64,000 nucleotides of DNA. It comes from JBBQED01 sp038320345. GTDB taxonomy: Bacteria; Bacteroidota; Bacteroidia; AKYH767-A; OLB10. The DNA is taken from contig JBBQED010000008.1 of assembly GCA_038320345.1 (NCBI GenBank), forward strand, positions 62,001-126,000, in the 5' to 3' direction. The notes under the pieces were generated by a model. It was not told where the DNA came from. It saw only the letters and a program-made list of their open reading frames with translations, and searched no databases. Shown here piece by piece: positions 8,938-18,267 of this stretch (its first letter is position 1; each line of letters starts with the position of its first letter). The translations under genes and the position numbers were made by a program.

Positions 8938-9600
8938 ATGTTTGCTGCAAAATTAATCCGAGATAACGTTCCACCCCTGAAACCCAGTGATTTCTGTGGT
9001 CGTGCCTTGGCATGGATGGATGAACTCCAAGTAAATGCTCTTCCAGTGATTCAAGGACGAGAATATTTGGGTTTGGTGAATAAATCAAGTGTTGCCAATC
9101 CTACCCTTTCCAATACCACCTTAAAGGAAGCCGCTTTGCCATTAAACAGAGTGTTTGTATATGAAAATCAACATGTTTACGATATTGCCAAAGTAGCTTC
9201 AATCAACAAATTGGATTTGGTCCCTGTTTTAAACAACGAACAGGAATATACCGGCTTAGTAACCGTAAACGATCTGGTATCTTATTTTGCGGAAAGTAAA
9301 AGTGTGTATATGCCCGGTGGGATCATCATAATTGATCTGCTCCTGAAAAATTACACCATGAGTCAAATTGCACAGATCATTGAAAGTGAAGGTGCGCATA
9401 TTCTGAGTGCAAGTGTTTCTGCTACACATGACCCTCAGCGTATTGAACTTACTCTTAAAATTGATATCGTAGATGTAAGTAGAATTCTTGCAGGTTTATA
9501 TCGTTACAACTATAACGTCATCGCATCTTATCATCAGAGTGAACATTCGGATGATATGCAAAACAGATACGATTCATTGATGCATTATCTCAGCATTTAA
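8938..9600 (+). CDS. CBS-pair and ACT-like regulatory protein
   Basis: 220 residues. The first about 130 hold a tandem CBS pair (ALPVIQGREYLGLVN... and LVPVLNNEQEYTGLVTVNDL), a module that binds adenine nucleotides in known relatives. The second part (about 135-215) has an ACT-like alternation of strands and helices, starting MPGGIIIIDLLLKNYTMSQI. No catalytic domain is attached, so it is probably a soluble nucleotide or amino-acid sensor. It sits between pdxJ and nadK, where this family is commonly found in Bacteroidota. Its partner is unknown. Confidence 0.82.
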   Translation: MFAAKLIRDNVPPLKPSDFCGRALAWMDELQVNALPVIQGREYLGLVNKSSVANPTLSNTTLKEAALPLNRVFVYENQHVYDIAKVASINKLDLVPVLNNEQEYTGLVTVNDLVSYFAESKSVYMPGGIIIIDLLLKNYTMSQIAQIIESEGAHILSASVSATHDPQRIELTLKIDIVDVSRILAGLYRYNYNVIASYHQSEHSDDMQNRYDSLMHYLSI

Positions 9601-9692
9601 AAATAGATTTGGGCAAGTAAAAAGGATTGATCAAAAATTGCCCGATTGCTTATTTTAAAATTGCAGCTACTTGCCGAATTTCAAAAATCCGT

Positions 9693-11147
9693 ATGATTGT
9701 CTTGAAAAAGTTTTATTCTGCAAGCAAATTTTTTTTCTTTCTCTCCTCTTGTTTCTTACTTTTTTCTTTCGGTAAAGTATCGGCACAACAAAACGACTCT
9801 ACATTAGTGGATTCGCTGACACTCGCTCCGTCTATCATCGATCGAATTATAATCACCGGTAATTATAAAACGAAAGAATATATTATTTTGCGTGAACTAC
9901 TTTTTCATGAAGGAGATACGCTTCCTCCTTTTGTATTGGAAAGTACACTCAATAAAAGCAGAGATAATTTGATGAATATCGGCTTGTTCAATTTTGTGGA
10001 TATTCATTACTTCCGATCTTTTCAGAACAAAGTAGATATACATATCGAACTTATTGAACGCTGGTATATCTGGCCAGTACCTGTATTTGAACTCGCCGAC
10101 AGAAATTTTAATGAATGGTGGCAGAAAAGAGATTTATCACGCACCAATTATGGTGCGTATATACGTCAAGATAATTTCCGAGGCAGAGATGAAACCATAA
10201 AACTTCAACTCGTATTAGGATATTCACAAAGGCTCGGTTTGTATTACAACATTCCCTATATCAATAGGAAACAAAACTTAGGATTAACATTCGGAATATC
10301 TGCAACTAGAAATGAAGAAGTTAATTACAATACCGTAGATAATAAAATTGTTTTTTATAAAGATAAAGGTACCACAGTAAGAAATGATATGCAGTCTTAT
10401 CTTACGGTGACCAAAAGAAATGGGTTATATCAATACTACAATACTACGCTGGAATACAGAAATACAAACGTAGTAGATACCATCATTGATCTAAATAGTA
10501 ATTTTTTTATTGATCCTTATCCTCGTCAACAACAAATTTCTTTGAGCTGGAGTTATCGTCTTGATAAACGCGATTATCAGGCTTATGCTTTGCGTGGATA
10601 TATGTTTCAGTTAGACGTTTCCAAAATAGGATTAGGACTCTTACCACATGAACCAGATCTGATGTCGATTGCTGCTAATATCAGATATTATCGTCCTGTC
10701 TCTTCAAGATTTTATACAGGTGCTTCTTTGAAAGGCAGGGTGATGCAAAGAGAATCTGGACCCTATTTTAATCAGCGCGCATTAGGATATCTCTATGACT
10801 ATATTAGAGGTTATGAATATTATGTAATGAATGGTCAGGATTTTTTGTTGTTGCATACTAATCTCAAATTCGCATTACTTCCCACCAAAGTTTATGCATT
10901 GCCTGTAATTGGCAGCGAAAAATTTAAGAAAGTTCCAATTGCTATTTACCTCACCGCTTTTTATGATGGTGGTATCGTAAGTGATCAGAAATTTAATGAA
11001 AATAATCCCCTGAGTAATACCTATCAGAATGGGTATGGATTAGGTATCGATTATGTTACTTATTATGATCTCGTATTTCGCTTTGAATATGCATGGAATA
11101 AAATGGGAGAAAACGGAGTATTCTTTCATATCGGTGCTGCTTTTTAA
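9693..11147 (+). CDS. Small Omp85-like outer-membrane protein (POTRA plus barrel)
   Basis: 484 residues from the chosen ATG. A signal peptide (KKFYSASKFFFFL... ending VSAQQ) is followed by one POTRA-like segment (IIDRIIITGNYKTKEYIILREL, then NLMNIGLFNFVDIHY) and a C-terminal beta-barrel rich in alternating aromatic residues, ending in Phe. It resembles the BamA/TamA (Omp85) superfamily but with one visible POTRA instead of five. It may insert or translocate proteins or lipids at the outer membrane. The frame is open from 9627, but a degenerate TAAAATTG box near 9656 and a better signal peptide favour 9693. It lies in the envelope cluster, which also carries full-length bamA. Confidence 0.8.
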   Translation: MIVLKKFYSASKFFFFLSSCFLLFSFGKVSAQQNDSTLVDSLTLAPSIIDRIIITGNYKTKEYIILRELLFHEGDTLPPFVLESTLNKSRDNLMNIGLFNFVDIHYFRSFQNKVDIHIELIERWYIWPVPVFELADRNFNEWWQKRDLSRTNYGAYIRQDNFRGRDETIKLQLVLGYSQRLGLYYNIPYINRKQNLGLTFGISATRNEEVNYNTVDNKIVFYKDKGTTVRNDMQSYLTVTKRNGLYQYYNTTLEYRNTNVVDTIIDLNSNFFIDPYPRQQQISLSWSYRLDKRDYQAYALRGYMFQLDVSKIGLGLLPHEPDLMSIAANIRYYRPVSSRFYTGASLKGRVMQRESGPYFNQRALGYLYDYIRGYEYYVMNGQDFLLLHTNLKFALLPTKVYALPVIGSEKFKKVPIAIYLTAFYDGGIVSDQKFNENNPLSNTYQNGYGLGIDYVTYYDLVFRFEYAWNKMGENGVFFHIGAAF

Positions 11148-11253
11148 GTATTCCTAAATGTCATGTACTGAAATCTCGTCTTTAATATTATATTAACCAT
11201 TATTTCTCCTTCCTTATTCAATTCATTTTATAAATTTACCCGAACTTCTGATT

Positions 11254-12132
11254 ATGAAAGTTGCCCTATATGCAAGGCTGGTAACCCCGGCACATTTTCC
11301 ATTTATCAGCCAACTCTTTAGTGAGCTGCAAAAGCATAACTGTAAAATCTTTGTTTATCAGCCTTTTTTCAATCAGGTAAAACATTTGCTCGATAGTATT
11401 GATCAGATGGTGGTCTATAACTCTGGCTCTGAAATACGAGGGAAAGTAGATTTCCTTTTTAGCGTAGGTGGTGATGGAACAATACTCGATACCTTAACAC
11501 TCGTTCAGGATAGTGGAATACCCGTACTGGGGATCAATATTGGAAGATTGGGATTTTTATCCAGTGTTTCTACGGATGAAGTGGCTGTAGCTATTGAAAG
11601 TATTGCGTTGGGAAGATTTGCATTGGATAAAAGAAGTTTACTTAGACTTGAATCCAACAGAAGTTTATTCGGTGAAGTAAATTATGCGTTGAACGAACTG
11701 ACTATTCATAAAAAAGATAGTTCAAGTATGATGATCATCAATACTTTTTTAAATGGTGAATACCTAAACTCCTACTGGGCAGATGGACTGATCATCGCTA
11801 CCCCAACTGGTTCTACTGGATATTCACTCAGTTGTGGAGGACCTATTGTCGTTCCCTATTCTGGTAATCTGGTGATTACTCCCATTGCTCCTCATAACCT
11901 CAATGTTCGTCCAATTGTTGTTTCCGATAAAAATGTAATCTCTTTAGAAGTAGAAGGCCGAAGTCAGTATTTTCTTGCTTCTCTTGATTCCAGATCAGTA
12001 ACTATTGATTCAAGTATTTCTCTTGCGGTCAGAAAAGAAGATTTCACCATGAATCTGGTTCGCCTAGATAATGAGAACTACTTAGGCACCCTCCGAAAGA
12101 AGCTGAATTGGGGTCTGGATAGCAGAAATTAA
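11254..12132 (+). CDS. nadK: NAD kinase
   Basis: Phosphorylates NAD to NADP in the cytosol. The signature GGDGT is at 72-76, NE at 147-148, and the second conserved block ATPTGSTGYS at about 182-191. The 292-residue length is typical. It lies between the Omp85-like gene and the PorG-like barrels, as in other Bacteroidota envelope clusters. There is no Shine-Dalgarno; the ATG lies about 20 bp after an AT-rich TAAATTTA. Confidence 0.96.
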   Translation: MKVALYARLVTPAHFPFISQLFSELQKHNCKIFVYQPFFNQVKHLLDSIDQMVVYNSGSEIRGKVDFLFSVGGDGTILDTLTLVQDSGIPVLGINIGRLGFLSSVSTDEVAVAIESIALGRFALDKRSLLRLESNRSLFGEVNYALNELTIHKKDSSSMMIINTFLNGEYLNSYWADGLIIATPTGSTGYSLSCGGPIVVPYSGNLVITPIAPHNLNVRPIVVSDKNVISLEVEGRSQYFLASLDSRSVTIDSSISLAVRKEDFTMNLVRLDNENYLGTLRKKLNWGLDSRN

Positions 12133-12159
12133 AGATTTATCTAACGGAATCTTACAGAT

Positions 12160-12192
12160 TTTGCCGAAAGAATAGGTAAAATGCTATTTTTG
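12160..12192 (+). promoter_or_regulatory. Bacteroidota promoter of the first PorG-like gene
   Basis: TTTG at 12160-12163, a 21-bp spacer, then TATTTTTG at 12185-12192, matching the -33/-7 arrangement known for the phylum. The gene's ATG is 23 bp downstream. Confidence 0.6.
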
Positions 12193-12215
12193 TGGAAAGG
12201 CTTCATTTGTAAGAC

Positions 12216-13124
12216 ATGAAAAAACAACTACTTGTTGGACTGTTACTATTGCTCATTCTACCGTCAATCAGTGAGGCTCAGCGTATTAGAGCCCGTTGGA
12301 AAGCATATCGTTATGAATGGAGTGTAGGTTTAGGGGCGACTAACTTCTTGGGAGAACTCGGAGGAGCTAACCAAATTGGTACGGATGGATTTCAGGATCT
12401 GGAATTAAGTCTTACCCGTCCGGCAATTTCCGCCGGTTTACGCTACAAACTAAACCCTTATCTTGCATTACACTCACACCTAACTTATGGTCAAGTTAGA
12501 GGAGAAGATAAACTCACCAAAGAATTTTTTAGAAGAAACCGGAACCTCAATTTTAAGTCAAATATTTTTGAATTAAATATGAATCTTGAAGCTTCTTTCC
12601 TCAATCAGAAAGAAGGTGGTATTTACAGACTTCGTGGTGTAAAACGTTCCTCTTCATTCGAAATGTCGGCATACGGCTTTGTAGGGATCGGTGTATTCCA
12701 TTTTAATCCGAAAGGCCAGTTGAATGGCAAATGGTATGAATTACAGCCACTTGGAACTGAGGGTCAAGGAATTTCACCTGCACGTACTAAGTATAAACGC
12801 ACTCAAATATGTATTCCTTTAGGATTCGGTGCCCGTTATTTCTTTAATCGTAGATGGGGTTTTGGATTTGAATTCGGGGTTCGGAAAACCTTTACCGATT
12901 ACATCGACGATGTGAGTAAAACGTATTATGATAATGCTGCAATTGCTCAGAAAAATGGTCCAATTGCTGCTGCATTGGCTGATCAAGCACTAGATCTTGT
13001 GGAAGGTGGTACTAATGCCGGACAGCAAAGAGGAGATCCTAGTGATAAAGATGCTTATATGTTCGCGATTTTTAGTCTTCACTATAAACTTAGAACAGGA
13101 CGTTCCAACTTCCCTATTTTCTAA
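12216..13124 (+). CDS. DUF6089 / PorG-like outer-membrane barrel (copy 1)
   Basis: 302 residues with a signal peptide ending SEAQ and an eight-to-ten-strand barrel pattern. Diagnostic segments are YEWSVGLGATNFLGELGG, SRNxN-like RNRNLNFKS, the LQPLGTEGQG loop, and FTDYIDDVSKTYYD near the C-terminus. These match DUF6089, the family of the type IX secretion protein PorG; assignment to PorG itself is inference. Position between nadK and uppS fits the usual porG place. Its nearest relative in the window is the gene directly downstream, so the pair looks like a tandem duplication. It has its own promoter box. Confidence 0.82.
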   Translation: MKKQLLVGLLLLLILPSISEAQRIRARWKAYRYEWSVGLGATNFLGELGGANQIGTDGFQDLELSLTRPAISAGLRYKLNPYLALHSHLTYGQVRGEDKLTKEFFRRNRNLNFKSNIFELNMNLEASFLNQKEGGIYRLRGVKRSSSFEMSAYGFVGIGVFHFNPKGQLNGKWYELQPLGTEGQGISPARTKYKRTQICIPLGFGARYFFNRRWGFGFEFGVRKTFTDYIDDVSKTYYDNAAIAQKNGPIAAALADQALDLVEGGTNAGQQRGDPSDKDAYMFAIFSLHYKLRTGRSNFPIF

Positions 13125-13150
13125 GGAAGTCGATCTGGCAATAAGCAGAA

Positions 13151-14014
13151 ATGAATTTCGTTAAGGTGCTGATGCAAAAAAAAATTGCCTCTCTTCTATT
13201 TATCGCATTACTTCTTCCCTTCCTAGTTCCTGCTCAGTCCAGGGAAATGGGGATTATGGTTGGAGTGATGGGCTATAAAGGTGATCTTAATCCTGTTATG
13301 TATAACAGTAAGACCTTTCAACCTGCCATTGGTATTGTTTACAGACGTGCTTACAGCAATCATTGGGCATTTAAAGCTGGATTCAACTATGGTCATGTTC
13401 AAGCTGATGATGCCGATGCGAAAGATGATTACAGCAAGAATAGAAACCTGATGTTTCGTTCCCCAATAGTGGAACTAACAGGTCAGTTTGAATTCAATTT
13501 CTTTCCTTATCAAACTTCGAATTCCTACACTAAAGCTTCCCCCTATATTTTTGTGGGATTAACAGCCTTTCGTTTTAACCCAAAGGCCCTTTACGACGGT
13601 GAATGGGTAGCTTTACAGCCTCTAGGAACCGAAGGACAAGGAACAAATGCTAACGGTAAAAAACCATATTCCCGTACATCAGCAGCCTTTACCTATGGTG
13701 GGGGATTCAAATTTAAACTTGGTCGTCGGTTTGGAGTGGTTCTGGAAACAGGAATCAGAAAAACGTACACCGATTATCTGGATGATGTAAGTAAAGTATA
13801 TGCCGACCCAAAACTAATTCGTTTTGAATACGGGAAAAAAGCTGCCGAATTATCTGATCGCTCCTTTGATCAAGCTCCCGGAGGTAATATTGGTAGACAA
13901 CGAGGAAACTCAAGAACGAGAGACTTTTATATGTTCACCGGAGTACAAATAACTTATACTCTTTCAAGAAAATACATGGATAGCTGTCGTCCGTTCAGGA
14001 TTAAGCTATGGTAG
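13151..14014 (+). CDS. DUF6089 / PorG-like outer-membrane barrel (copy 2)
   Basis: 287 residues. The signal peptide (KKIASLLFIALLLPFL... PAQS) would also fit a start at the Met eight codons in (13172). It shares with copy 1 the blocks NRNLMFRSPIVEL, LQPLGTEGQG and TYTDYLDDVSKVYAD, and the GGNIGRQRGNSRTRD segment near the end. It starts 26 bp after copy 1 and has no promoter box of its own, so cotranscription is likely. The last 15 residues (SCRPFRIKLW) look unlike a normal barrel terminus that ends in Phe, so a late frame change may have altered the C-terminal strand. Confidence 0.8.
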   Translation: MNFVKVLMQKKIASLLFIALLLPFLVPAQSREMGIMVGVMGYKGDLNPVMYNSKTFQPAIGIVYRRAYSNHWAFKAGFNYGHVQADDADAKDDYSKNRNLMFRSPIVELTGQFEFNFFPYQTSNSYTKASPYIFVGLTAFRFNPKALYDGEWVALQPLGTEGQGTNANGKKPYSRTSAAFTYGGGFKFKLGRRFGVVLETGIRKTYTDYLDDVSKVYADPKLIRFEYGKKAAELSDRSFDQAPGGNIGRQRGNSRTRDFYMFTGVQITYTLSRKYMDSCRPFRIKLW

Positions 14015-14070
14015 ACCGGTTAAAAGCCAGTTAATGACAGTTAATTCCCTCCTGCTGGAAAGGGTTTTAT

Positions 14071-14078
14071 TACATTTG
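14071..14078 (+). promoter_or_regulatory. Bacteroidota -7 box of uppS
   Basis: TACATTTG, followed by C, matches TAnnTTTG exactly. It lies 32 bp before the ATG at 14111 but only 8 bp before the ATG at 14087, favouring the inner start. Confidence 0.55.
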
Positions 14079-14110
14079 CACCCCAAATGTCGCTTAAGGA
14101 AAAAATTGAT

Positions 14111-14839
14111 ATGAAGCGCCTGCCAAGGCATATTGCCATCATTATGGATGGTAATGGTCGTTGGGCAAAACAAAAAGGAAGGATCCGGACTTTCGGACAT
14201 ACGCACGGGGTAACCGCAGTAAGAGATACTGTTGAAGCTGCTGCCGAACTAGGCGTGGAAGTACTCACCATGTATGCTTTCAGTACCGAAAACTGGAGTC
14301 GCCCCCGATTTGAAATTGATGCGCTAATGCAGTTACTTATTCAATCAATTTCGAAGGAAACTCCGAAGCTGATGGAAAATAATATCCGATTATTAACCAT
14401 CGGGAATACTGAAAGCCTGCCTTCCAACGTTGCTAAAAAGCTAAAGAAAGCGATTTCCGATACTGCAAATAATAATAGGATGTCGGTAGTACTTGCTTTA
14501 AGCTACAGTTCCAGATGGGAAATTACACGTGCCATGCAACTCATTGCTGAAAAAGTTAAAAAAGGCGAACTGGAACCTGGAGATATCAGTGAACAAATCA
14601 TTGAACAACATTTATGTACAGCGGGATTACCTGAACCTGAATTACTAATCCGCACTAGTGGAGAAGCGAGGATCAGTAATTACCTCTTGTGGCAGATTGC
14701 ATATGCAGAACTTTATTTCACACAGAAATTATGGCCTGATTTCCGACGGGAAGATTTATACGAAGCGATTTTGGATTTCCAGGGACGCGAAAGAAGATTC
14801 GGACGCGTATCAGAACAACTAACACCTGACCATGCCTAA
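14111..14839 (+). CDS. uppS: Isoprenyl (undecaprenyl) diphosphate synthase
   Basis: Cis-prenyltransferase that builds the C55 lipid carrier for peptidoglycan and O-antigen from farnesyl diphosphate and isopentenyl diphosphate. The catalytic block IIMDGNGRWAKQ is at residues 10-21 with Asp13. FSTENWSRP and the C-terminal IRTSGEARISNYLLWQ and DFRRED are present. 242 residues from this start. An ATG eight codons upstream (14087) is possible but abuts the promoter box. The stop overlaps the bamA start by 8 bp, implying translational coupling. Confidence 0.95.
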   Translation: MKRLPRHIAIIMDGNGRWAKQKGRIRTFGHTHGVTAVRDTVEAAAELGVEVLTMYAFSTENWSRPRFEIDALMQLLIQSISKETPKLMENNIRLLTIGNTESLPSNVAKKLKKAISDTANNNRMSVVLALSYSSRWEITRAMQLIAEKVKKGELEPGDISEQIIEQHLCTAGLPEPELLIRTSGEARISNYLLWQIAYAELYFTQKLWPDFRREDLYEAILDFQGRERRFGRVSEQLTPDHA

Positions 14840-17369
14840 TTTATTAAGAGGCCTCGCCTTCTTATTGCTCTTACTGAATTGTCAGACTCTTTCCGCACAG
14901 GTGCTGGTTAGTGGTGATGAAAACATGCTTGATTATAGCGCCCCAAAAGAATATGAACTTGCTGGTATTACTGTAACCGGAGTGAAATATCTTGATGAAA
15001 GTGTATTGATCACTTTAACTAGTTTGACAGTTGGTGAAAAATATAAAATTCCCGGGGATCAGATTTCTCAGGCTATCGAAAACTTATGGAAACAAGGAAT
15101 TCTCTCCGATGTAAAAGTTGTTGCAAAACGAATTGAAGGAAAGAAAATTTTTCTCGAGTTTCAATTGCAGGAACGACCACGTCTTTCAAAATTCAAATTT
15201 GAAGGAGTCAGTAAAGGTGAAGCTGATAAACTTCGTGAGAAATTGCAATTGGTGCGTGGAAAAGTGATTACTGAAAATCTTATCACTCAATCAAAAAATA
15301 CAGTAAGAGATTATTTCGTTGAAAAAGGATTTCTCTTTACTGAAGTATCCGTTATAACAGAAAAAGATTCTTTAGATGGTCCTAATAGCGAACTGATGAA
15401 AATTAGTGTCTCTAATAAACACCGCATTAAAATCAACAGTATTACTTTTCATGGGAACACCGCTTTTACCGAGAAAAAATTAAAACGTAAAATGAAAGGC
15501 AGTAAAGAAAAAGCCTTTTATAAAATTTTCGCTTCATCGAAATACAATGAAGATGCAGTAGAAAAAGATAAAGAAAAAATTGAAGCAGCGTATCAGTCTA
15601 AGGGATACCGTGATGCGCATATCGAAAGAGATACTGTTTATCGGCATGATGACCATACCGTTGATATGGAATTATGGATCTCTGAAGGTGGTAAATATTA
15701 TTTCCGTAATATTTCATGGGTCGGTAATACAAAATATAATTCTGTTCAGCTGACTCAAATTCTGAATATTAAGAAAGGAGATATTTACAATCAACAGAAA
15801 CTCGACGAAGGTTTATTCATGAGCCAGAGTGGAAGAGATATCAGTTCTCTCTATATGGATGATGGATATTTATTCTTTCAGGTAACTCCAGTGGAAATTC
15901 AGGTAGATGGTGATTCTATTGATTTGGAGATGCGCATGTATGAAGGTAAACAAGCAACAATCAATAAAATTACTATTAAGGGAAATACTAAAACCAATGA
16001 TAAAGTTGTACTGAGAGAAATCCGGACAAAACCAGGCGAGCTTTTTAGCAGGGAAAAAATTATCCGTACACAACGTGAACTTTCTCAGCTTGGTTATTTT
16101 GATCAGGAAAAATTAGCAGTAAATCCAAAACCTAATCCTACTGATGGTACAGTAGACATTGAATATGTGGTAGAAGAAAAACCATCTGATCAGCTGGAAC
16201 TCTCCGGCGGTTGGGGTGGTGGCGCTGGCGTAGTAGGTACGCTTGGTGTATCTTTTAATAATTTCTCACTGCGTAATATCTCTAAAAAAGATTCATGGGC
16301 TCCTTTGCCTTCCGGCGATGGTCAAAAACTCAGCGTGCGATTCCAATCGAATGGTCGTTTTTACCAAAGCTATAATCTATCCTTTACTGAACCTTGGCTA
16401 GGTGGTAAAAAACCGAACTCATTAAGTGTTTCTGTCTTTCATTCTATTCAAACCAATGGAAGAAAGAAAAATGATGCACTTCGTTCAGATCTCAAAATTA
16501 CCGGAGGGTCAGTTGGACTTGGTCGCCGTTTAAAATGGCCGGATGATTTCTTTAGTATTTATCATGAAGCATCCTATCAATATTATAATTTAAATGCATG
16601 GACCGGAGATTTCCTCTTTAACGATGGTACTGCGAACAACCTTAGCTTCCAGCAAACTATTTCTAGAAACTCAGTGGATGGACTGATATGGATTCGTAGT
16701 GGATCACAAATTTCTTTTACCATACAGTTAACGCCGCCCTACTCTTCTTTGAACAAAAGCAAAGATTACCTGAATGCTAGTGATCAGGAAAAATATAAAT
16801 GGATTGAATATCATAAATGGAAATTCAATGGTGCATGGTATAAGAGTCTTGGTTCCAAACTAGTATTATTCAGCAGAGCTCAATTCGGATATCTCGGTTA
16901 CTACAATAAAGACATTGGCTATTCACCATTCGAACGTTTCTACTTAGGAGGTGATGGATTATCTGGGTTCTCTCTCGATGGTCGCGAAATTCTTGGACTG
17001 AGAGGTTACGGCAACAACTCCATTACACCTCAGGTCAAGGTTGACAATCCAAGCGGAATCGGTTATAACCTTGCCACTGTTGGAGGTACGACATACGATA
17101 AATTTACCATGGAATTAAGATTCCCTATTTCATTAAATCCTTCTGCTACCATTTATACGCTGGCATTCATTGAAGGGGGAAACAACTGGTTGGGTTCGAA
17201 GTATTTTAATCCACTTACCTTGAAGCGTTCGGCAGGTGTGGGAGTGCGGATTTTCCTTCCTATGTTTGGATTATTAGGTCTCGATTGGGGATATGGTTTT
17301 GATGAAGTGGAGAACAAACCGGGTGTAAATGGAGGACAATTCCATTTCACATTAGGACAACAATTCTAA
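14832..17369 (+). CDS. bamA: Outer-membrane protein assembly factor BamA
   Basis: Inserts beta-barrel proteins into the outer membrane. 845 residues: signal peptide (LLRGLAFLLLLLNC... SAQ), POTRA repeats from about 40 to 440 (ITVTGVKYLDESVL, FKFEGVSKGEADKL, ITFHGNTAFTEKKL, ISWVGNTKYNSVQL, ITIKGNTKTNDKVV), then a 16-strand barrel from about 460. The conserved late motif LRGYGNNSI resembles the usual VRGF/Y loop motif, and the protein ends in Phe. It overlaps uppS by 8 bp and is followed by two Skp-type chaperone genes, forming a coherent barrel-assembly unit. Confidence 0.95.
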   Translation: MPNLLRGLAFLLLLLNCQTLSAQVLVSGDENMLDYSAPKEYELAGITVTGVKYLDESVLITLTSLTVGEKYKIPGDQISQAIENLWKQGILSDVKVVAKRIEGKKIFLEFQLQERPRLSKFKFEGVSKGEADKLREKLQLVRGKVITENLITQSKNTVRDYFVEKGFLFTEVSVITEKDSLDGPNSELMKISVSNKHRIKINSITFHGNTAFTEKKLKRKMKGSKEKAFYKIFASSKYNEDAVEKDKEKIEAAYQSKGYRDAHIERDTVYRHDDHTVDMELWISEGGKYYFRNISWVGNTKYNSVQLTQILNIKKGDIYNQQKLDEGLFMSQSGRDISSLYMDDGYLFFQVTPVEIQVDGDSIDLEMRMYEGKQATINKITIKGNTKTNDKVVLREIRTKPGELFSREKIIRTQRELSQLGYFDQEKLAVNPKPNPTDGTVDIEYVVEEKPSDQLELSGGWGGGAGVVGTLGVSFNNFSLRNISKKDSWAPLPSGDGQKLSVRFQSNGRFYQSYNLSFTEPWLGGKKPNSLSVSVFHSIQTNGRKKNDALRSDLKITGGSVGLGRRLKWPDDFFSIYHEASYQYYNLNAWTGDFLFNDGTANNLSFQQTISRNSVDGLIWIRSGSQISFTIQLTPPYSSLNKSKDYLNASDQEKYKWIEYHKWKFNGAWYKSLGSKLVLFSRAQFGYLGYYNKDIGYSPFERFYLGGDGLSGFSLDGREILGLRGYGNNSITPQVKVDNPSGIGYNLATVGGTTYDKFTMELRFPISLNPSATIYTLAFIEGGNNWLGSKYFNPLTLKRSAGVGVRIFLPMFGLLGLDWGYGFDEVENKPGVNGGQFHFTLGQQF

Positions 17370-17498
17370 AGGGCAATTTCGGAATTCTGAATGTTTGCTG
17401 AAGAATTTTGGATGCGTGGTGACCTAGAATTCTAGTATTTCAATAGTACATAATTGATTAGTAATTTATTAGCATAGGAATAGTCTGATATTTCAGAC

Positions 17499-17528
17499 TT
17501 GTAAGCTCAACTAAAATGGATAACTTTG
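17499..17528 (+). promoter_or_regulatory. Bacteroidota promoter of the first ompH gene
   Basis: TTG at 17499-17501, a 19-bp spacer and TAACTTTG at 17521-17528: a near-perfect phylum promoter. It lies inside the longest open frame and so fixes the start at 17567. Confidence 0.7.
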
Positions 17529-17566
17529 GCATGAAAATTAAGCCCGGGTATTTAAAACCCAACAAC

Positions 17567-18199
17567 ATGAAAAAAGCTCTTGCAGTACTCGTAATGGTAG
17601 TCGGTATGGTTGCCTCTTCCAGTTCTCTCTTCGCGCAGAAATATGCTTATATCGACTCTCAATACATATTAGATAATATTTCTGATTACAAAGCCGCACA
17701 ACAACAACTTGATCAACTTAGTGTTTCGTGGCAAAAAGAAATCGAAGCAAAATATGCAGTGATTGATAAACTTTATAAAGACTATCAAGCTGAACAAATT
17801 CTGCTTACCGACGATATGAAAAAGAAGCGTGAACAAGAAATCACGAACAAAGAAAAAGACGTTAAGGAATTTCAAAAACAAAAATTTGGTTACGAAGGTG
17901 AGCTCTTTAAGAAAAAGCAAGAACTCGTTAAACCTATTCAAGATAAAATTTACAATGCCGTAAAGAAAATTGCCACAGAACAAAGTTATGCGGTAATATT
18001 TGACAAATCAGGTGATCTAATCATGCTGTATACTAATCCTAAGTATGATAAGAGTGATGACGTTCTTGCTGCAATGGGATATAAAGCAGGTGCTAAAGCC
18101 AGCAGCGGAAGTACCCCTGCAGGTGGAGCTCCCGCAGGTGGAGTTGGAACAGAACAGAAAGGAAATCCTACTCAACCTCAAACCGACGGAAAAAAATAA
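17567..18199 (+). CDS. OmpH/Skp family periplasmic chaperone (copy 1)
   Basis: 210 residues from this ATG. It has a signal peptide (KKALAVLVMVVGMVASSSS... FAQ), the OmpH opening KYAYIDSQYIL, a long charged coiled-coil arm (about 50-130, rich in Lys/Glu/Gln) and a closing beta segment (YAVIFDKSGDLIMLYTNP). Skp homologues hold unfolded barrel proteins for BamA. An unusual low-complexity tail follows (ASSGSTPAGGAPAGG, then polar residues), absent from the second copy. The promoter at 17499-17528 excludes the upstream Met at 17516. Confidence 0.92.
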   Translation: MKKALAVLVMVVGMVASSSSLFAQKYAYIDSQYILDNISDYKAAQQQLDQLSVSWQKEIEAKYAVIDKLYKDYQAEQILLTDDMKKKREQEITNKEKDVKEFQKQKFGYEGELFKKKQELVKPIQDKIYNAVKKIATEQSYAVIFDKSGDLIMLYTNPKYDKSDDVLAAMGYKAGAKASSGSTPAGGAPAGGVGTEQKGNPTQPQTDGKK

Positions 18200-18267
18200 T
18201 TTAATAAAAACCTACACAATAGGTTTTCCCTACTTACTACAATAAAATCTCTCAACTAAAACTTATT

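Noticed and set aside
8822..9088. Minus-strand frame of 88 codons
   Set aside because: Overlaps the start of the CBS gene and has no recognisable features; the plus-strand gene has clear domains.
9611..9643. GGGCAA/TTGCCC pairing after the CBS gene as a terminator
   Set aside because: Loop of 21 nt and no T-run directly after the stem.
17424..17435. Palindrome CTAGAATTCTAG between bamA and ompH
   Set aside because: Only 12 bp, no spacing to a promoter or T-run; expected by chance in an AT-rich gap.
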